From positions 1 to 64,000 of the forward strand of contig CAZGKF010000010.1 in assembly GCA_964526475.1 (NCBI GenBank): a DNA stretch of 64,000 bases. The letters run 5' to 3'. This document shows positions 55,251-62,723 of the stretch, piece after piece (position 1 is the stretch's first letter; each line of letters opens with the position of its first letter). Origin of the DNA: CAYVTV01 sp964526475. Its GTDB lineage: Bacteria; Bacteroidota; Bacteroidia; Bacteroidales; GCA-2748055. The position numbers and the translations under genes were made by a program. The notes beneath the pieces are model-generated. The model worked only from the letters and a program-made list of their open reading frames with translations. It ran no database searches and had not been told where the DNA came from.

Positions 55251-55636
55251 CCTAACAAAAATAAATAATTGCTTAATCTAATACTACCCCTAAATCCCCT
55301 AGGGGACTTTACTCATAATACCCCTAAATCCCCCAAGGGGGACTTTTAAGCCGTTGTATAACAGCTACATGAATTTGATAATCACATTATCAATATAATT
55401 TTCAGCGAATTAATATAGAAGTCTATCCTTTGTTTAGTTCTCCCAATGTGGAGTAAGAGAGGGGAAAAAAGGCAGGTTAACTGTAATATTTGTTTTTTTA
55501 ATTTATTCCTCAAAGCGCACAAGCAGTTTATTTAGTATTTCAAAAGCAGAAGTTCCGGTTGAAAGGGATAATAATAAATTTTTAGATATATTTATGATTG
55601 TTTAATTTATTTAATCTTAATTTCTCCTTTTCGAAG
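55251..55636. other. Intergenic region with tandem palindromic repeats
   Basis: About 386 bases without a supported gene. It contains the tandem palindromic units at 55285-55347 (separate entry), a degenerate GGAG-type stretch at about 55439-55467, and AT-rich sequence before the PagL-like gene, with a possible -7 element TATATTTA at 55587-55594. Confidence 0.5.
55285..55347. repeat. Two tandem palindromic repeat units
   Basis: Two units (55285-55310 and 55319-55347) share the order TACCCCTAAAT, a C-run/G-run palindrome, then GACTTT or GGACTTT. Unit 1 has the perfect palindrome TCCCCTAGGGGA (55295-55306); unit 2 has TCCCCC/GGGGGA around AA (55329-55342). Such composite CCCC-TAAAT repeats are, from general knowledge, common between genes in Bacteroidota. 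The function is unknown. Confidence 0.65.
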
Positions 55637-56410
55637 ATGCGAAATATATTCATACAACTTCTATTGTTACTGAGTTATTCAGCATCAGCCGCAATTGCAG
55701 ATTCAGCCGGACATATTTATTCAGGTTTTCAAATCCATTACGGCTTTATAATACCTCATTCAAAGGCCATACAGGATATTTCTGATACTAATCCAATAGG
55801 TTTTGAATTAAACAGGAGCAAACTGAGAACTTCATTAAGGGATTGGCAGGTTTTTAATGCTTACTGGATATCCGGTATGGAAGCAAGATATTTTAACTTC
55901 CAGAATCCTGAGATACTTGGAGGAGTATTCGATTTATCAGTGTTTGCCGAGCCTGTAATAAGGCATAGGAATAATTATCTGTTTACCATTCGCGGAGGGG
56001 CAGGGGTTTCCTACCATACAAAAATATACGATGAGTTGGAAAACCCATTGAATCAGTTTTTTAGTTCAAGGATTAGTTTTCCTCTTTTTGTGGATGCAAG
56101 GATTAAATACAGAGTCAGCAGCCAGACTTTTCTTACTCTTTCAGCCTGCTATAATCACATCTCAAACGGTGGGGTAAGACAGCCCAATAAGGGTATGAAT
56201 TTCCCTACACTATCTGCCGGATTTGAGCGATATCATAAACCAATTCCTGTTTTAAATAATGATTTCATATCCATTGACAGGGAAAGCGAGTCTGCAACAT
56301 TTTTTCTTTTTCAGGCTTTAGCGAGCATAAAAGTTTTAGGAGAAAAGAATGGGTATCCGGAAAAAGCCAGATTTATTTATGGTTTGCACAGCAGGATAAT
56401 TGTTTGTTGA
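55637..56410 (+). CDS. PagL-like acyloxyacyl hydrolase, possibly C-terminally shortened
   Basis: An outer-membrane beta-barrel esterase family related to lipid A 3-O-deacylase PagL. A signal peptide (about 1-20) precedes an amphipathic beta-rich barrel. The catalytic His-x-Ser pattern is NHISNGG (His174, Ser176), followed by QPNKGMNFPTLSAGFE with the family Asn/Gly and a Glu. The ATG at 55637 is preferred over an upstream TTG. The protein ends at residue 257 soon after a strand (FIYGL), where related Bacteroidota proteins usually continue for more strands, so the gene may be truncated. Its end overlaps the promoter of the tRNA-Pro gene. Confidence 0.75.
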   Translation: MRNIFIQLLLLLSYSASAAIADSAGHIYSGFQIHYGFIIPHSKAIQDISDTNPIGFELNRSKLRTSLRDWQVFNAYWISGMEARYFNFQNPEILGGVFDLSVFAEPVIRHRNNYLFTIRGGAGVSYHTKIYDELENPLNQFFSSRISFPLFVDARIKYRVSSQTFLTLSACYNHISNGGVRQPNKGMNFPTLSAGFERYHKPIPVLNNDFISIDRESESATFFLFQALASIKVLGEKNGYPEKARFIYGLHSRIIVC

Positions 56411-56433
56411 TTGAATGGTTTTTTATACATTTG
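56403..56433 (+). promoter_or_regulatory. Promoter of tRNA-Pro
   Basis: TTTG (56403-56406), 19 bases, then TACATTTG (56426-56433): a full match to the Bacteroidota -33/-7 consensus. Transcription would begin near 56440, leaving a leader of about 80 bases before the tRNA. It overlaps the last codons of the PagL-like gene. Confidence 0.65.
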
Positions 56434-56520
56434 CAGTCCAAATACAAAGAAACGATCTTTCTTCGGCGTATCGTTCTGTAAGCTTGAAGGTCGGAGGTTC
56501 AAAGAGAGTGAAAAATAAAT

Positions 56521-56594
56521 CGGGGTGTGGCGCAGTTGGCTAGCGTACTTGCATGGGGTGCAAGGGGTCGGAAGTTCGAGTCTTCTCACCCCGA
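56521..56594 (+). tRNA. tRNA-Pro (anticodon GGG)
   Basis: Acceptor stem CGGGGTG (56521-56527) pairs with CACCCCG (56587-56593), discriminator A at 56594. The anticodon stem CTTGC/GCAAG encloses the loop ATGGGGT, giving anticodon GGG (reads CCC, Pro). D-arm and T-arm (GTTCGAGTC) are standard. No CCA is encoded. The C1:G72-type acceptor pair fits tRNA-Pro. It lies directly upstream of the AbiE toxin-antitoxin pair. Confidence 0.93.
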
Positions 56595-56755
56595 CAATAT
56601 TATTATTGGTTCACAATAAGTTAGAGACATTTTTATGAACTTTTTATGAACCAACGAGATGAGAATAGATCAAATCCTGATGATTTATTCTCATAGTTTT
56701 TACAAATTGAACCCTCCATATAAATTGACCGATGGAGAGTTTTTTTATGCTGTAA

Positions 56756-56787
56756 TTTGTTTTTGTTTCCATAATGCACTATATTTG
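56756..56787 (+). promoter_or_regulatory. Promoter of the AbiE pair
   Basis: TTTG (56756-56759), 20 bases, then TATATTTG (56780-56787) match the Bacteroidota consensus. The ATG of the antitoxin is at 56806, so the leader would be very short. This supports the 56806 start over the earlier in-frame ATG at 56659, which lies upstream of the promoter. Confidence 0.6.
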
Positions 56788-56805
56788 ATGCATAATAGAA
56801 ATAAA

Positions 56806-57423
56806 ATGAGTTTCATTGAATTCAGAAAGAGGTTTCTATCTCTGGTATGTTTTACCACAAACCAGGTGTATGCATCGTATCCTGCGTTTAACAGGAACAA
56901 TCTGGTAAACTGGGTTAAGCAGGGTTACATCATCCGGCTTCGGCAAGGTTATTATGCCTTCCCTGAATACACGGAGTCAACAGATTTTGCACTCTATTTT
57001 GCTAACATAATTTACAAGCCCTCTTACATATCATTACATACGGCTTTGTCATTTTATGGGATTATCCCCGAGGCCATACCTTTTATTACAAGCGTGACAA
57101 CTTTGAAGACAAAAACATTTAGCAATGATTTCGGTGAGTATTCATATAAAAATATCAAGCCTGAGATGATGTTCGGATATGATCTGAAGGAGTTGGAGGG
57201 TGGCAGACGGATAATGTTCGCCACACCGGAGAAGGCATTAATAGACTTGCTCTATCTTTATTCATTTTATAATACAGAACGTGAACTTGAAGAGCTACGT
57301 TTCGATGAATCATATATGGTGGATGATTTTAATGCGGAAAGATTAACGGAATTCTCTGATCGTATTGGTAGTAAAGCACTCAGTAATCGAATAGATATGC
57401 TAAGAAAAGTACATAACCTTTAG
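56806..57423 (+). CDS. AbiEi-like antitoxin of a type IV toxin-antitoxin pair
   Basis: A 205-residue protein with an N-terminal winged-helix-like segment (about 5-50, FTTNQVYASYPAFNRNNLVNW then WVKQGYIIRLRQGYYAF is the typical start of AbiEi/transcriptional-regulator antitoxins) and a C-terminal antitoxin domain (about 60-200, PEKALIDLLYL and a YISLHTALSFYGII motif). AbiEi represses its own operon and protects against the AbiEii toxin, without protein-protein contact. The toxin gene follows after 10 bases. Confidence 0.85.
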   Translation: MSFIEFRKRFLSLVCFTTNQVYASYPAFNRNNLVNWVKQGYIIRLRQGYYAFPEYTESTDFALYFANIIYKPSYISLHTALSFYGIIPEAIPFITSVTTLKTKTFSNDFGEYSYKNIKPEMMFGYDLKELEGGRRIMFATPEKALIDLLYLYSFYNTERELEELRFDESYMVDDFNAERLTEFSDRIGSKALSNRIDMLRKVHNL

Positions 57424-57433
57424 TAAGAATCAT

Positions 57434-58246
57434 ATGGTAGTCCTGAACTTAATAAAGAATTATTTTCCCGAGCAAATCAGGGGGAATACACTTCTTGGTA
57501 AAAGCATGATGAAAGAATATATTCAATTGTCAATTCTCGACTACCTGTCCACAACACAATACATCCGTAAGCTTATATTCATTGGCGGTACCAACCTTCG
57601 TCTGGTAAAGGGAATAGACAGATTCTCAGAAGATCTGGACTTTGACAGTAAGGAGATAAACAAAGATGAATTCATGCAAATGAGTGATGATGTCATGCAT
57701 TTCCTCAAAAGAAACGGATATAAAGTAGAAACTAAGGACAAGGATAGTCCTAAACTTACGGCATTCAGAAGAAACATTTACTTTCCAAATTTCCTTTTTG
57801 ATATAGGACTTTCAGGTCACAGAGATGAAAGGTTCCTTATAAAAATTGAAGCTCAGGATCAGGGAGTAACATATACCCGGGAAATAAAAAATATAAAGGG
57901 TTGCGGGTTTTACTTTCCATTCCCTGTACCTTCTGATGCTGTACTTTGTGCAATGAAAATGACAGCCCTTTTAGAAAGAGGAAAGGGTCGGGATTTCTAC
58001 GACCTTATGTTTCTATTGGGTCAAACGAAGCCTGATTATAACTTCCTTGCAAAAAGGACCGGTATTAAAAATGCAGCTGAGTTAAAGGCTGAAGTTAAAA
58101 AGCGCATTAGGATTACTGACTTGAAAATCAAAACCAAAGATTTTGAACATCTACTGTTCAATAAAGAAAACAACAAACGCATACTCAGATTTGAAGAATT
58201 TTTTGAAGAGAGTATTCTGTCATCGAATGGGGGCATTACGATTTAA
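57434..58246 (+). CDS. AbiEii/AbiGii-family nucleotidyltransferase toxin
   Basis: A 270-residue DUF1814/AbiEii toxin with the nucleotidyltransferase signature IGGTNLRLVKGIDRFSEDLDF: Gly51-Gly52-Thr53, then Arg63-x-Ser65 and the metal acids Asp67 and Asp69. Members modify tRNA with nucleotides to halt growth and abort phage infection. A later KMTALLERGKGRDFYDLMFL segment is also typical. It is encoded 10 bases after the antitoxin. All catalytic residues are present, so it is probably active. Confidence 0.9.
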   Translation: MVVLNLIKNYFPEQIRGNTLLGKSMMKEYIQLSILDYLSTTQYIRKLIFIGGTNLRLVKGIDRFSEDLDFDSKEINKDEFMQMSDDVMHFLKRNGYKVETKDKDSPKLTAFRRNIYFPNFLFDIGLSGHRDERFLIKIEAQDQGVTYTREIKNIKGCGFYFPFPVPSDAVLCAMKMTALLERGKGRDFYDLMFLLGQTKPDYNFLAKRTGIKNAAELKAEVKKRIRITDLKIKTKDFEHLLFNKENNKRILRFEEFFEESILSSNGGITI

Positions 58247-58472
58247 GGATAAATTTGATGGGTCATTCTTGAATGACAATAAAGATTTTTCTCCTCCCTG
58301 GACTTCAATACGAGAATTGGAGCAAATTAGCTTAAGGTTAGAAGATGATGATGCAATTGAATACTCTGAATATCTTAAATGGTTACTTGTATGTACCTTT
58401 GAATTCAGGTTCTCTTACCTACATATAGATTTATTAATATGGAAACTGTCACAAACCTTGATCTTCAGTTAG
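58227..58472 (+). CDS. Possible small protein after AbiEii
   Basis: An 81-codon open frame that overlaps the toxin's 3' end by 20 bases and the helicase start by 34 bases. The start chosen is the internal ATG at 58227. No family is recognised; it contains an acidic segment (LEDDDAIEYSEYL). It may be coincidental or a remnant, and is listed because the 192-base gap is otherwise empty. Confidence 0.2.
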   Translation: MGALRFKDKFDGSFLNDNKDFSPPWTSIRELEQISLRLEDDDAIEYSEYLKWLLVCTFEFRFSYLHIDLLIWKLSQTLIFS

Positions 58473-60646
58473 CCTTTGATTTTGTCCAATACACAAACCG
58501 GAATATCTTTCTTACTGGAAAAGCAGGTACGGGAAAAACCACCTTCCTGAAAGACCTGAGAAAAATATCACCGAAACGGATGATAGTTGTTGCCCCGACA
58601 GGTGTGGCTGCAATAAATGCGGGAGGTGTTACCATACATTCTTTCTTTCAGTTGCCGTTTCACCCTTACATTCCTGCGCTTTACCTGCCGGAAAAAAATC
58701 ATACCGGCCAGGCAGATCAAAGTGAGCCGCCCGGATATAAAATGAGCCGCCAAAAGATTAACATAATCAAAAGCCTTGATCTGCTTGTTATTGATGAGAT
58801 TAGTATGGTAAGGGCTGATACACTCGACGCTATTGATTCTGCATTGAGGAGATACAAGATCCGTAACCTGCCGTTTGGGGGTGTGCAGTTGCTGATGATA
58901 GGTGATCTTCAGCAACTTGCTCCGGTTGTTAAAGACGAAGACCGGGAAATAATCAGTAAATATTATGATTCTTATTTTTTCTTCGGAAGCAGAGCGCTTT
59001 GCAGCACCAATTATGTGACTATTGAGTTGAAACATATTTTCAGGCAGAATGATCATGTTTTTATTGACCTGCTTAATAAGATTCGCGACCATAATGTGGA
59101 TCAGGCGGCATTGGCAGAACTTAATAAAAGATATATTCCTGATTTTGACCCTGACACAGGAGGTGGATATATCACCCTTACCACTCATAATTATCAGTCG
59201 CAAACAATTAATGATTCAAAGCTTGAGAAACTTCACGGCAGAATTCATTCATTTAAAGCCATAATTAAAGATGAATTTCCTGAACTTTCCTACCCCAATT
59301 CCAGTGAACTGATCCTGAAGGCCGGTGCTCAGGTTATGTTTGTAAAGAATGATCTGTCAGGTGATAAACTATTCTTTAACGGGAAAATAGGGAAGGTGAT
59401 ATCTTTTGAGGACAATATCATTGTTGTCAGGTGTCCTGACGACGATTTTCCCATAAGGGTGGAAATGACGGAATGGCAAAACATGAAATATACTCTTAAT
59501 GAAGACACTAAAGAGATTGAGGAGACAGTGATCGGAACATTTACACAATATCCTCTCAAATTAGCCTGGGCAATAACAATTCATAAGAGTCAGGGACTTA
59601 CTTTTGACAGGGCCGTAATTGATGCCTGCGATGCATTTGCCCATGGACAGGTGTATGTGGCTCTCAGCCGGTGCCGTACATTATACGGACTTGTGCTAAG
59701 CAGCCGGATCAACAGTCGAAGCTTTGTTGATAATCCGGCTGTATCCGGTTTTTTGAATGGTATGGCACAAAATCAACCTGACAGAAACCAGCTTGCAGAG
59801 TCGAGAAAAGCTTACCAGGGGCATTTGCTCTCAGAACTTTTCGATTTTTCTTCTCTTACAAATAAACTCAATTATTGTCTTAAGATTTTCTATGAACACA
59901 GAAGTGCCATTATTGGAAATCCAGGCAAAAGGCTTGAAAATATATTATCCGTCGTCAGGACAGACATTCTTAAAGTCTCCGAAAAATTTCAGCCTCAGCT
60001 GAAAATTCTTTTAAACGTGGAGACTGATGCTGAATCAAATATCCACCTGCAGGAAAGGGTAAGAAAGGCAGCCGTTTATTTTTCGGATAAGCTCGAAGCC
60101 AGCCTGAAAGAAATACTTTCCGGTTTTGCTGTTGAAACAGATAATAAAAAAGTTCGTAAATCGGTTACTGAGGCATTGGAGCGGGCAAGAAAGGAAGGAG
60201 CAACAAAGTTGGCCTGCCTTAATGCTGTCAAACCGGGTTTTGAGATCGGTAAATATCTTGATGCCAGGGCAAAATCGGCTATTGATATTCCTGCAGTCAG
60301 GTCTCATACCCTTAATTCAGTGGAAGATAGTTCCGGAGTTATTAAACAACCTGTTTTGTTAAACCGGCTTAAGGAATGGCGTAATAATAAAGCAAAGGAA
60401 ACGGCCCTTCCCCATTACATGATACTGCATCAAAAAACTATGGTCACGCTGGCAAATTTTATGCCTCAGTCACTGCAAGCTCTTAAGCAGGTAAAGGGTA
60501 TGGGCACAAAGAAATCAGAAAAATACGGTAAGGATATCTTAGACATTATTATTTCATATTGCACAAAAGAAAATATTGAACCGCCTGATGTAGTACTCAC
60601 CGAGAAAAAGATCGTTAAAAAGGTAAGGAAGAATCCAGGAAAATAA
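58439..60646 (+). CDS. Pif1-like SF1 helicase with C-terminal HRDC-like domain
   Basis: A 735-residue ATP-dependent DNA helicase. Walker A is GKAGTGKT (about 27-34), preceded by NIFLTG, with a Pif1-like APTGVAAINAGG motif, DEISM (motif II), GDLQQLAP (motif III) and a C-terminal helicase core with AITIHKSQGLTFD and YVALSRCR. After about residue 450 comes a helical region, and the end (about 640-710) has an HRDC-like segment (LPHYMILHQKTMVTLA, then GMGTKKSEKYG). Pif1 family members act in replication, recombination and G-quadruplex unwinding. It follows the AbiE pair by 192 bases. Confidence 0.9.
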   Translation: METVTNLDLQLAFDFVQYTNRNIFLTGKAGTGKTTFLKDLRKISPKRMIVVAPTGVAAINAGGVTIHSFFQLPFHPYIPALYLPEKNHTGQADQSEPPGYKMSRQKINIIKSLDLLVIDEISMVRADTLDAIDSALRRYKIRNLPFGGVQLLMIGDLQQLAPVVKDEDREIISKYYDSYFFFGSRALCSTNYVTIELKHIFRQNDHVFIDLLNKIRDHNVDQAALAELNKRYIPDFDPDTGGGYITLTTHNYQSQTINDSKLEKLHGRIHSFKAIIKDEFPELSYPNSSELILKAGAQVMFVKNDLSGDKLFFNGKIGKVISFEDNIIVVRCPDDDFPIRVEMTEWQNMKYTLNEDTKEIEETVIGTFTQYPLKLAWAITIHKSQGLTFDRAVIDACDAFAHGQVYVALSRCRTLYGLVLSSRINSRSFVDNPAVSGFLNGMAQNQPDRNQLAESRKAYQGHLLSELFDFSSLTNKLNYCLKIFYEHRSAIIGNPGKRLENILSVVRTDILKVSEKFQPQLKILLNVETDAESNIHLQERVRKAAVYFSDKLEASLKEILSGFAVETDNKKVRKSVTEALERARKEGATKLACLNAVKPGFEIGKYLDARAKSAIDIPAVRSHTLNSVEDSSGVIKQPVLLNRLKEWRNNKAKETALPHYMILHQKTMVTLANFMPQSLQALKQVKGMGTKKSEKYGKDILDIIISYCTKENIEPPDVVLTEKKIVKKVRKNPGK

Positions 60647-60656
60647 TCTTAATCGC

Positions 60657-60845
60657 ATGGAAAAGACAGTTACAATATTTGATGAAATACTCATTCGGAT
60701 GAGTCAGTTCTTAATAAGAATAGCTTGTGAAAAAATAGTTGAGAGATTAAGGAAGAAAAAAAATCAGGCTCTTATCTTACAACACTTTCATTTACTTCAA
60801 GCTTATATAAAGACAGGTCGAAGTAAGCCTTTAATTGCTCCATAA
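60657..60845 (+). CDS. Possible small protein downstream of the helicase
   Basis: A 62-codon frame beginning 10 bases after the helicase stop, with a helical, basic composition and no recognised family. It overlaps another short frame on the opposite strand (60772-60942). Only one of them can easily be real, and neither has strong support. Confidence 0.25.
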   Translation: MEKTVTIFDEILIRMSQFLIRIACEKIVERLRKKKNQALILQHFHLLQAYIKTGRSKPLIAP

Positions 60846-60942
60846 AGACTTTGTATTCTTCAAAAGAATAATGATGTGAAGATGAAATTGTGATACAGGA
60901 TTCATCATAATTTACTGCATATTCAAAATCGGATTTACTCAT
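60772..60942 (-). CDS. Possible 56-residue protein
   Basis: A short frame on the minus strand, below usual length cut-offs, starting with ATG at 60942 and ending TAA. The translation has a balanced composition (MSKSDFEYAVNYDESCITIS at the start, then a helical FEEYKVFMEQLKAYF stretch), more protein-like than the overlapping plus-strand frame. No clear ribosome site is seen and no family is recognised. Confidence 0.3.
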   Translation of the reverse strand: MSKSDFEYAVNYDESCITISSSHHYSFEEYKVFMEQLKAYFDLSLYKLEVNESVVR

Positions 60943-61249
60943 AACTTAGAAATAATAAGCTCCAAAAGGATAACAACCTGAAAAAACTAATTATTAAACC
61001 TTAGATGGATGAATGTAACTTTTATTTTTTTGAATAAATTTAAAACTTTTTTCAGAGACAAAAAAAAAACTTTTCAACAGGTTTAAATCGTATTTTTGCA
61101 TCCCATGATAAGGCGCTCCATGGAGTCAGTTATTCCCTCTGTTTGTGGATGGGGTAAATGAAAAAACTCAATTATGTTTCTTTTGCATTTTTCAATTTAT
61201 TAGAAATTTGTACTATATTGTAATCTGAAAAAATTTAAATCAGGACATT
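60943..61249. other. Intergenic region before the DUF1080 gene
   Basis: About 300 bases without a supported gene. It holds an A-run (61061-61069), a TAnnTTTG-type TATTTTTG at 61091-61098 without a clear -33 partner, and a 10-base palindrome CTCCATGGAG at about 61116-61125. The 61105-61249 leader could encode a short leader RNA, but nothing specific is recognised. Confidence 0.4.
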
Positions 61250-62062
61250 ATGAAAAACTTTTCTTTATTTATTATTACAATTTTAGCTTTTGCTTTGATA
61301 AGCACTTCCTGTCATAAGGAGCAGAAATGGCAATCACTTTTTAACGGAAATGACCTGGAAAACTGGGATATGCATCTTGGCACTTCGCTGGGCGCTGATT
61401 TCGATAGTCTGGCAGAGAATGCTACTGTCGAAAAAGTTTTTTCAGTTGTTGACGTTGATGGTGATAAGCTGATTTATATTTCAGGTGAAGTAAATGGTTC
61501 ACTTGCAAGCAGGGAATCATTTGAAAACTATCACCTCAGGCTTGTGTTCAAATGGGGTGAGGTGGTTTACTCCCGCCAAAACAGTGGTTTATTATACCAT
61601 AGTTTCGGGGATTTTGGTCTGGCACTGGGTACATGGATGCCTAATATTGAACTTCAGTTAATGCACCAAAACCTTGGTGATACCTACCTCATGGCTAATA
61701 CATGCTGCGAGACGGCAGCAGTTAAGAACGAGGAGAAAAACCAGTTTTTCTATACTCCCGGAGCCGAACTGTTAATGTTCGGGGAACATGCAAATGGACG
61801 TTCTATAAAAAAAGGCAGCGATAATGAAAACGAGCCGGGTGAATGGAATACCGTAGATTTATATTGTTTTGAACGCACTGCTGTTCATGTAATTAACGGC
61901 CTTACCGTTATGGTAAACAATAATACCGGTGTATTTGAAGACGATGTTGTTAAACCTCTTAGTTCAGGTAAAATCCAGATTCAGTCGGAAGGTGCGGAAT
62001 TTTTTATAAAGAGTATTGATCTGCGGCCTATCAGTAAGCTTCCTTCTGAGATAATACCTTAG
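61250..62062 (+). CDS. DUF1080 (3-keto-disaccharide hydrolase-like) lipoprotein
   Basis: A 270-residue lipoprotein with lipobox Cys21 (ALISTSC) and the DUF1080 start WQSLFNGNDLENW. The family is a concanavalin-like beta-sandwich, and some members hydrolyse 3-keto-disaccharides in Bacteroidota. Here the family order is kept (SGEVNGSLASRESFENYHL, RQNSGLLYHS, HVINGLTVMVNN, IQIQSEGAEFFIKSIDLRP). Catalytic residues are not established to me. No sugar dehydrogenase neighbours are present. It may act with the GH97 enzyme only by shared sugar chemistry, not by linkage. Confidence 0.85.
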   Translation: MKNFSLFIITILAFALISTSCHKEQKWQSLFNGNDLENWDMHLGTSLGADFDSLAENATVEKVFSVVDVDGDKLIYISGEVNGSLASRESFENYHLRLVFKWGEVVYSRQNSGLLYHSFGDFGLALGTWMPNIELQLMHQNLGDTYLMANTCCETAAVKNEEKNQFFYTPGAELLMFGEHANGRSIKKGSDNENEPGEWNTVDLYCFERTAVHVINGLTVMVNNNTGVFEDDVVKPLSSGKIQIQSEGAEFFIKSIDLRPISKLPSEIIP

Positions 62063-62082
62063 ATGCGTACCAGTTAGTATAA

Positions 62083-62529
62083 TTATGCTTTTTTAACATC
62101 CACCGCATTCATCCCTTTAATTCCTTTTTCAAGGCGAAAGCTAACCTTATCTCCTTCAAAGATGTCTTCTAAATGCCCGTTGATATGTGAAAAAAAGCTT
62201 TTTTGTGTATCTTTCTCTTTAATAAATCCATACCCTTTGGAAGTATTAAAGAATGTTACTGTCCCTGTATGAAATTCATCTTCATAATCATCTTCATTTC
62301 TGGATGGAACAGCGATTTCAATATTTTCTGCAATAATTTTCTTCTTGTTGGCAGGATCCGGGGGTGTTGATGACAGATTGCCATCTTCATCAACATAAGC
62401 TATCATATCATCATAACTGCTTGAAGGATTGGATTTACGTTCTTCTTTTCTTTTTAGTTTTTCGTCTCTTTTTTTAATACGAAGTTTTTCTTTTTCTTTC
62501 TTGTTAAAAGATTGCTGAGATTTTGCCAT
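62083..62529 (-). CDS. Cold-shock-domain protein with charged N-terminus
   Basis: A 148-residue protein whose last 60 residues are a cold-shock (CSD) fold with RNP motifs KGYGFIK and FFSHI. The first 80 residues are highly charged and Lys/Glu-rich, with a Ser/Pro stretch, unlike the bare 65-70 residue CspA. This long form is frequent in Bacteroidota. It probably binds single-stranded RNA or DNA. The ATG at 62529 is well placed. It stands alone. Confidence 0.9.
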   Translation of the reverse strand: MAKSQQSFNKKEKEKLRIKKRDEKLKRKEERKSNPSSSYDDMIAYVDEDGNLSSTPPDPANKKKIIAENIEIAVPSRNEDDYEDEFHTGTVTFFNTSKGYGFIKEKDTQKSFFSHINGHLEDIFEGDKVSFRLEKGIKGMNAVDVKKA

Positions 62530-62723
62530 TTAGGATTAAAAAATTAAAATTATATATACACCAGAAAGTATGATGTTATAATGAATAAATATTTTCGTAA
62601 AGATAAGGAATAAAAAGGAAAATTTAATTCTGGTTTTAATTCTCTGATAAAATTATTTGTATAAAACGGTTTAATCTGCATAAATGTAAGGTGGTTTAAG
62701 GTGCTGTTTCATTAAAAAGGAAC

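Larger units (their letters stand above)
56434..56805. other. tRNA-Pro leader, gene and downstream spacer
   Basis: About 370 bases without a protein gene. The leader (56440-56520) has an AACGAT/ATCGTT hairpin and a segment (about 56488-56512) that resembles the variable loop and 5' half of a tRNA T-arm (GGTCGGAGGTTCAA), possibly a decayed tRNA. tRNA-Pro follows, then an AT-rich spacer with the promoter of the AbiE pair. Confidence 0.5.

Noticed and set aside
56377..56589. 70-codon minus-strand frame across tRNA-Pro
   Set aside because: Its first part is the antisense translation of the tRNA, a common artefact.
58568..59203. 211-codon minus-strand frame inside the helicase
   Set aside because: It is antisense to conserved helicase motifs and its composition is not protein-like.
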